A stretch of DNA of 64,000 nucleotides, from positions 744,001-808,000 of the forward strand of contig NC_091281.1 of NCBI RefSeq assembly GCF_042100115.1. The letters run 5' to 3'. The position numbers were made by a program, and so were the translations under genes. Origin of the DNA: Alternaria dauci (Eukaryota > Ascomycota > Dothideomycetes > Pleosporales > Pleosporaceae). Positions within the stretch are counted from its first letter, which is position 1. Every line of letters starts with the position of its first letter. Shown here piece after piece: positions 59,711 through 64,000 of the stretch. The notes beneath the pieces were generated by a model. That model was not told the origin of the DNA, did no database searches, and saw nothing but the letters and a program-made list of their open reading frames with translations.

Positions 59711-60715
59711 TTACATCATACTACTCAACACCCTGTTCACATCCTGGCCTGGCTCGGGCTTCTTCATCGCCTTGCTCGTAGTCGTGTGTTGCGAAAACTC
59801 TAGCCTCCCCTTTCTCTTCTTTGGCTTCCCATCTGCTTCGTGCACTGCTTCTGCTGCCTCCACCACCGCATCATCACCACCAACGTCATCCCCTCTCTTC
59901 CGCCTTGTAGCCTCAATTCCACTAGCAACTTTGCCCCTCTCCACATTCTCCAAGAAGGCCTTGTTCTCCTTCTTTCCTTGTGATATCTCGAACCTGAGTC
60001 TCGCCGCACGCTCTGCGTTCTCATTCTGGATCTGCTCGACCAGATTATGCCACTTCACTCCGCTCAAGTATCGGATATTCCACACTTCGTCATGCCACCT
60101 GCCCCTCTTCTTCCCGCCCATTGTTTGTGCATTCAAGTTCTCGGCGACGAACTTGGCGTCGCGCTTGTGTATAAATTCTACCCAGCCATCAAGGAAGAGT
60201 TTGCGACGCGTGCCTCCGTTGCGCAGGCGCTGAGTACGGGAGGTGCTGGTTTCGGGGGTCAGGAAAATGCGACCCACTGCTCCATACGGTGTCAAGAGAG
60301 AGCGCATTACGGCTGGCTTCATGAAGGGTGGGACGCGTGAGAGGTATATAACGCCGGACTTGTCTTTCTTGAGTGATGATGGTGGTAAGGCTTTTCCAAG
60401 CTTTGTGGATTGTAGCTTTAGTTCGGAGGGAAGGGATGCGGCGAGCTTCTCGAGGTGTGCTAATTCGGCGTTTTTCGAGGGAAAGCGCTTCGGTGCGTAT
60501 TGCTCGTCGTCATCGTCCTCTCCATCTTCCACGTCGTCTTCGCCAGAATCATTCACCTCCTCGTCTTGTTCTTCGTCTTCAGAATCGTGGCCTACTTTTT
60601 GTCGCTTTGATGCCGGGAGCATGCGCGCTCTGCTCTCTTCCTCGGAATCGTAGTCTCTCTCCTCATCCTCGCTTTCCTCGACGTCGAGGTACTCGTTTCG
60701 TTTGCGTGTGGCCAT
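59711..60715 (-). CDS. ESF2: Pre-rRNA processing protein ESF2
   Basis: A single exon of 334 aa. A very acidic N-terminal region of ~80 residues precedes an RRM-like domain of the ESF2/ABT1 group: GVIYLSRVPPFMKP, VGRIFLTPE, GWVEFIHKRDAKFVAENLN and WHDEVWNIRYL at about 120-225, followed by the helix VKWHNLVEQIQNENAERAARL. The C-terminus is basic. In yeast, Esf2 is an early SSU-processome factor that helps Dbp8 and promotes U3-dependent 18S rRNA cleavages in the nucleolus. It is divergent from CWC25, with 294 bp between the start codons. Confidence 0.93.
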   Translation of the reverse strand: MATRKRNEYLDVEESEDEERDYDSEEESRARMLPASKRQKVGHDSEDEEQDEEVNDSGEDDVEDGEDDDDEQYAPKRFPSKNAELAHLEKLAASLPSELKLQSTKLGKALPPSSLKKDKSGVIYLSRVPPFMKPAVMRSLLTPYGAVGRIFLTPETSTSRTQRLRNGGTRRKLFLDGWVEFIHKRDAKFVAENLNAQTMGGKKRGRWHDEVWNIRYLSGVKWHNLVEQIQNENAERAARLRFEISQGKKENKAFLENVERGKVASGIEATRRKRGDDVGGDDAVVEAAEAVHEADGKPKKRKGRLEFSQHTTTSKAMKKPEPGQDVNRVLSSMM

Positions 60716-61009
60716 TGCTGCGGCGTACTAAACGCTGTGAAAAGAAGGTGTGTTAGACAGGAATATATGCGAGCGGCGTTGCTTGGGCTGAGTAAAGTCT
60801 GTCGCAATGTCGGGCGATATGCTGGCGCACTGGTTCAGTCGAAACTTTTGCGGAGAAGTCGCGGAGGTTACAGCAGAGTAACTTTTGGGTGGGGCCTGAT
60901 TTAGCGCCTTGGCGACATGTGGCGCATCGTCCAGCCCAGCCTTCCTTCTTTCCTTTGTCTTTTCACATCCACTCCATATCCATCCACACCACATCCACCA
61001 TCCACAAAT
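60716..61009. promoter_or_regulatory. Shared 294-bp promoter of ESF2 and CWC25
   Basis: Short spacer between divergent start codons of two RNA-processing genes. No defined operator recognised. Confidence 0.5.
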
Positions 61010-62071
61010 ATGGGAGGCGACCTCAACCTGAAGAAATCCTGGCATCCGCACCTGCGCAAGAATCAAGAGAGGGTATGGAAAGAGGAGAAGTCTGCGCTCG
61101 AGGAACGCAAATTGATCGAGAAACTTCGCAAGGAACGCGAAGAAGAAGCACAAATCGAGGAACTCCAACGGCTACAGGCTGAGAATGGCGGCAAAGTTGT
61201 GCAGCGACGGGTGGACTGGATGTATGCGGGCCCAAGTGGCGATGCAGGCGTGACGGAAGAACGCGAGGGCTACCTACTGGGCAAGCGCAGGATCGACAAT
61301 CTGTTGAAATCGAACGAAACACAGAGTCTACAGAAAGGTGCTGCTGTCGGCATCGATGCTGTCGCTGCCGATCCGAACGCGAATACCGCTCGCGACACGC
61401 ACAAGAAAGTCCTGCAAGATCCGCTCCTCATGATACAGAAGCAGAAGATGGAGATGCAGCTGAAGGCTATGAAAGACGCGCAGAAAGAGGCCAAATATGC
61501 TGAGAAGCGCGAGAAAGAGAAGGAGCGAGAAAGAAAGCACAAGCATCGGGACAGGGAGCGGAGCAGAGAGCGGGAGCACAAACACAGCCGGCGCCATCGA
61601 TCACGTTCGCCGCGCAGGAGGGATGACCGTGACGATCGTCGCGATCGTGACAGCCACCGCAGACGGTCAAGATCCCGTTCACGATCACCTTACCGCAAGC
61701 ACGGCAGCCAGCGAGATCGTTCCCGATCACCGCATAGGAGGGAAGATCGCGGCGACCTTCGTGACCACCACACATACCGACGACGGGATCGTACGCCGCC
61801 TAGAAAACAACCCGACGATGCCAAAGCCCACCAGAGCGCGGCCGATCGTCTCGCTGCTATGCAAGCAGAGGCGACATCGCTCGAGGAGCAGCGGGCCGAG
61901 CGTGTTCGACAACAGGAAATCAAAGATAGAGAGGAGGAGGAAAGGCAGAAGAAAAATAGGGATGGTGGAAAACGCTTCATTTCGAGCATGCGCGGGCAAG
62001 CTTCTAATATGGATCTGGGCGACGCGATCGCTCGTGGACGCCAGAATCTGAGGGCAGAGATTGACGCTTGA
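61010..62071 (+). CDS. CWC25: Pre-mRNA splicing factor CWC25
   Basis: A single exon of 353 aa. The start ATG at 61010 begins the invariant [13 protein letters not shown]. The Cir_N-like N-terminal helix ([19 protein letters not shown]) follows, then VDWMYAGP and the [11 protein letters not shown] segment. The middle is an alternating Arg/Ser/Asp/His domain of ~130 residues (RERSRDR-like) typical of splicing factors. The C-terminus ends in [15 protein letters not shown] and a short tail. Cwc25 joins the spliceosome after Prp2 action and is needed for the first transesterification. It is nuclear. Confidence 0.94.
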   Translation: MGGDLNLKKSWHPHLRKNQERVWKEEKSALEERKLIEKLRKEREEEAQIEELQRLQAENGGKVVQRRVDWMYAGPSGDAGVTEEREGYLLGKRRIDNLLKSNETQSLQKGAAVGIDAVAADPNANTARDTHKKVLQDPLLMIQKQKMEMQLKAMKDAQKEAKYAEKREKEKERERKHKHRDRERSREREHKHSRRHRSRSPRRRDDRDDRRDRDSHRRRSRSRSRSPYRKHGSQRDRSRSPHRREDRGDLRDHHTYRRRDRTPPRKQPDDAKAHQSAADRLAAMQAEATSLEEQRAERVRQQEIKDREEEERQKKNRDGGKRFISSMRGQASNMDLGDAIARGRQNLRAEIDA

Positions 62072-62525
62072 GATTTGAAAGTTTGATCTATCGCGCTTGT
62101 AATTAACGAACAGTGAATTGATACCCTAGTCTGGCTTGATAAAGCTGGCTTCACTCTCGTTGCGTAAGTGCCGGGAACTTTCTCATGACGTGACCGCTAA
62201 TCAGTATGTTTCTGATCGTCTGGCAGGCTTTAAAGCAAATTTGTATCACTGCTTCATTAAAATTCTCGGGAATATGGTGATCTCTTCTGCAGCAATATAT
62301 ACACAAGGCCCATGACCTCGATGCCTCCTGAGCCGGGCTACTAGCTTTTGGCACATTTTAGTCCTTCAACGCGTAGCCCCGTCTTCAGGCTTGCGCCATG
62401 CCTATGATGACACCGACACTAGTAGCTGTCTCGAGAGAAGCTCGTGCAAAGCACTTCTTCGGTTTTCTTGCATGTCCCCACAATAATTTCACAACGCCTC
62501 TCTCAAAGAGTTGCATGGCAGGCGG
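62072..62525. other. Convergent intergenic region
   Basis: 3' flanks of CWC25 and the rhodopsin-domain gene. No gene supported. Confidence 0.5.
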
Positions 62526-63755
62526 CTATCGACCACCATTCCAGCCTGCGGTCGGCGCAAAGAGGTCTTCCATGCTGTCGCCATCGCTTTTACCTGTCTT
62601 CGAACCGGAGACACTATACGATCTCGTCACGGCGATCCGACAATCCAACCTGTTGTCGACATGCTTGGCCGCATCTGCGTCTGCGACTGCGTCTGCGCTT
62701 TGTAGTTCGTAGCTCTTTTCCCCGCTTCGCTTCACAAACATCTTCAGTTTGCGAACTCTAGACCGGTCTCCGCTCCCGCTTCCGCTCGAGAGGGAAAGTA
62801 TCCAGGGCATATACTGCTGTATGAAAGGCTTCAAGAGTGCAACACATGCGCAAATGACTCCGCCGTTGAGCTCGACTGTAGAGAAGATACACGCTTTGGC
62901 CACGTTGTAAGTCGAGTCGGGATCACTGATCATACTGTAGACGTATATGATGCGGACAGTGGATATGACAACCACGCTGCAGAGGCCGTCAGCACGTAGC
63001 CCGAGACGGCATATTGACTGGGTATGCTTACCCAGATCCCAGGGCGAACACCAAGCCCAATAACACCTTTTGTTTGATGGGCAGCTGCAAAGCGCGCAAC
63101 ATCGGTATCGGCAGACAGAGGATCAAGAAGTCTGTGATGATGTTTATACATGCCATGAACAGGTTGAGGTCCGTAAGGCACTTTTGGTCGGTATGCGTTC
63201 GCGGATTACATGGCCCGGCGGCGACAATAGTGATAGCCAATGAGTATCCGGTGACTAGGACTGCTAATGCGTAGATGGATGCTTGGACCTTCTGGTCCGG
63301 GTTGAGACGGTAGTAGAGTGCTAACAACGAAAGCTTAGCCAGAGCTGGCGTCCAAACATACACTACCATGATGCCAACGAGCATTTTCGTATAGCCCATC
63401 AGTTGCTCCATGGTCACATTCCAGAGGTGTTCACCGAAGCCGTATTGGAAGGCTGTACCTGAAGTCAGTCGCGTACACAGAGTGACCATGCGGCATACGC
63501 ACATTGGAAGCATATGATCATCCATCCGATGCAGCCGCACCAACTGAGAACTACCAGTGCATCGTCCAGCCCCGTCATACGGCGGATGAAGATGCGAGTA
63601 TACAGTCGTAGTCCGAGCACGATAGTGGAAAGTATTGTCATCACCACATACACCACGATGATCCTACTCTGAAGATCGGTTCGGTCACCACTGAAGTCTG
63701 TCTTAACACCGGGAGGCGCAGGCAAGACGCCCGACTCGGTCGTACTCGAAGTCAT
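62526..63755 (-). CDS. Fungal rhodopsin-domain integral membrane protein (second copy of the family)
   Basis: Exons on the minus strand are 63755-63503, 63458-63032 and 62976-62526, giving 376 aa. It has the family layout: GLRLYTRIFIRRMTGLDDALV after TM1, a W-N-V-T loop, WTPALAKLSLLALYYRL, CLTDLNLFMACINIITDFLILCLPIPML, and a final membrane helix ending in FSTVELNGGVICACVALLKPF. The hydrophilic tail is Ser/Lys/Asp-rich, about 100 residues. Intron 1 is only 44 bp but has a CTGAC branch point next to the acceptor. Function is unknown; the family is linked to surface sensing in some plant pathogens. It resembles the gene at 44-45 kb in family only; sequence identity looks modest. Confidence 0.85.
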
Positions 63756-64000
63756 GATAGGTGGAGGATGCCGTGGGCTTGCAGGAAGAGACAGGACTTG
63801 GGAAAGAGGGCGGGATCGCTAGGACCTCGAGCTTACTTCCGGAATCGCAGCGAACTTATCTTTGGAGCAGCTTGAGTTACCATGCCAGCTCGACACGGGG
63901 GTACACAGGTGATCCTCTCTGTACAACCTTGCTTCTTCGACAGTGGAACCGTAAGATGCAGGCGCACGCTCCGGTCGCACAATGCTCTTGGATATGCGCT

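Overview
The window is nuclear DNA of a filamentous ascomycete. The genes carry short introns (44-66 bp) with GTRNGT-like donors and CTRAY-type branch points. The gene content also fits: Zn2Cys6 and C2H2 regulators, fungal-rhodopsin membrane proteins, a PKC1-type kinase, an NRPS-like reductase and an rvt-type reverse transcriptase. Dothideomycetes (Pleosporales) is my best guess, but it is inference. I place 21 coding genes, one of them cut by the left edge. I see no tRNA, rRNA, CRISPR array or intact transposon. Exon joins come from reading-frame continuity and splice motifs; wherever a complete model is given, the exons sum to a multiple of three.

Region 1 (1-9.2 kb) looks like a nitrogen-catabolism cluster. 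It holds the tail of a probable membrane protein, a PuuE-type allantoinase/polysaccharide-deacetylase-fold enzyme, a Zn2Cys6 activator, a Fur-type NCS1 permease transcribed divergently from it, and an amidase-signature hydrolase. The upstream regions contain several GATA-factor (HGATAR) sites and CGG-N10/11-CCG inverted repeats. A plausible scheme is uptake of allantoin or a related cyclic ureide or nucleobase, ring opening and amide hydrolysis under a local activator.

Region 2 (9.4-21.5 kb) is mostly housekeeping: mitochondrial stomatin-like protein, kynurenine formamidase, a small GPI-anchored Ser/Thr-rich protein, an F-box-like protein, anthranilate phosphoribosyltransferase and the ribosome-assembly factor NOC1/MAK21.

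Region 3 (21.5-32.9 kb) contains one gene, a C2H2 zinc-finger regulator, between gene-free stretches of 6.4 and 4.2 kb. The upstream one carries a (TG)15 tract and GAT-rich repeats.

Region 4 (32.9-40.9 kb) holds GPN-loop GTPase 1, divergent from a CWF19-like splicing factor, then a seven-exon protein kinase C.

Region 5 (44-58 kb) is more accessory: a rhodopsin-like seven-helix protein, a beta-lactamase-fold serine hydrolase, an rvt-type domesticated reverse transcriptase with an in-frame TAG, an A-T-R-SDR NRPS-like reductase matching glycine betaine reductase (ATRR), and a secreted GH30 glycoside hydrolase.

Region 6 (58.5-63.8 kb) returns to core genes: SYF2, ESF2 and CWC25, followed by a second rhodopsin-like protein.

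The points most worth following up are the rvt gene (internal stop, altered motif A, GC-AG intron, tandem repeat directly after its stop codon) and the 5' catabolic cluster.
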